5,695 bases of DNA from Cyanobacteriota bacterium (GTDB lineage Bacteria; Cyanobacteriota; Cyanobacteriia; Phormidesmidales; Phormidesmidaceae). The position numbers and the translations under genes were made by a program. The notes under the pieces are model-generated. The model saw only the letters and a program-made list of their open reading frames with translations. It ran no database searches and was not told the DNA's origin. Location of the stretch: positions 1 through 5,695 of the forward strand of contig JAIXUR010000636.1 of assembly GCA_027483425.1 (NCBI GenBank), read 5' to 3'. Positions within the stretch are counted from its first letter, which is position 1, and every line of letters begins with the position of its first letter. Shown here piece after piece: positions 5,650 through 5,695 of the stretch.

Positions 5650-5663
5650 CTCAAATTTTTGAG
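5650..5663. promoter_or_regulatory. Short palindrome CTCAAA-TT-TTTGAG
   Basis: Perfect 6-bp arms surround two bases in an AT-rich stretch near the window end. The length suits a dimeric regulator site or a weak hairpin. Nothing else identifies it. Confidence 0.3.
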
Positions 5664-5695
5664 ATGTTCGCATGACTATGTAATTACTGTACTCG

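Larger units (their letters stand above)
5430..5695. other. Non-coding 3' region rich in dyad symmetries
   Basis: No supported gene is seen between the regulator stop and the window end. Short dyads follow one another: CAATG/CATTG (5461-5475), CAGCG/CGCTG (5481-5498), the long GGTTAA hairpin (5519-5549), GCACGTGC (5579-5586), two CTATAG hexamers (5600 and 5627), and CTCAAA/TTTGAG (5650-5663). None has the T-run of an intrinsic terminator. The last part may belong to the promoter of a gene beyond the window. Confidence 0.6.

Noticed and set aside
5680..5692. NtcA-like site GTA...TAC near the window end
   Set aside because: The spacer is seven bases, while the NtcA consensus GTAN8TAC needs eight, and no downstream gene is visible to support it.
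1..5695. CRISPR array, tRNA or rRNA gene, or complete insertion sequence
   Set aside because: No regularly spaced long repeats, no cloverleaf-like segment, no rRNA-like stretch and no transposase-like frame were found on either strand.

Overview
The window looks cyanobacterial. The octamer GCGATCGC (HIP1), which is highly over-represented in many cyanobacteria, occurs at least four times in 5.7 kb (1071, 2235, 4863, 5109), and both glycosyltransferases and the two-component pair read like filamentous cyanobacterial proteins. The coding DNA is moderately GC-rich. A Leptolyngbya/Nodosilinea-type host is a guess; the sequence does not fix a genus.

Layout. Positions 1-38 hold a GC-rich double-palindrome repeat lying just beyond the 3' end of the first gene. 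On the minus strand, 2493 to 53, lie two translationally coupled paralogous GT-B glycosyltransferases of the COG4671 type, joined by a TGATG stop/start overlap. Upstream of them, still on the minus strand (2813 to about 2592), is the broken 5' end of a UDP-glucose 6-dehydrogenase gene. Its Rossmann-fold start is intact, but codon 40 is TAA and the rest of the gene is missing. GGAGTG repeats fill the junction between this remnant and the first glycosyltransferase. A long hairpin sits just before the dead gene's start codon.

The divergent control region (2814-3273) has no convincing gene. It contains the hairpin, a cluster of five roughly helically phased ATGAR repeats, and an AT-rich promoter-like stretch in front of the plus-strand operon. 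That operon (3274-5429) encodes a membrane histidine kinase and an OmpR-family response regulator, overlapping by ATGA. The last 266 bases (5430-5695) are non-coding and rich in dyad symmetries, including a 12-bp-arm hairpin enclosed by an 8-bp direct repeat.

How it fits together (inference). The minus-strand set looks like the remains of a polysaccharide or glycoconjugate cluster that once began with UDP-glucuronate supply (Ugd) and continued with two sugar transferases. The first step has been lost locally, while its leader may still drive the transferases. The kinase/regulator pair is transcribed divergently, and the phased repeats between the operons are a reasonable candidate for the regulator's binding site. 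No wholly new system is evident. The points most worth a second look are the Ugd decay and its retained leader hairpin, the unusual phospho-acceptor motif of the kinase (HELFTPL in place of the usual HELRTPL), the phased repeats, and the 3' hairpin element.
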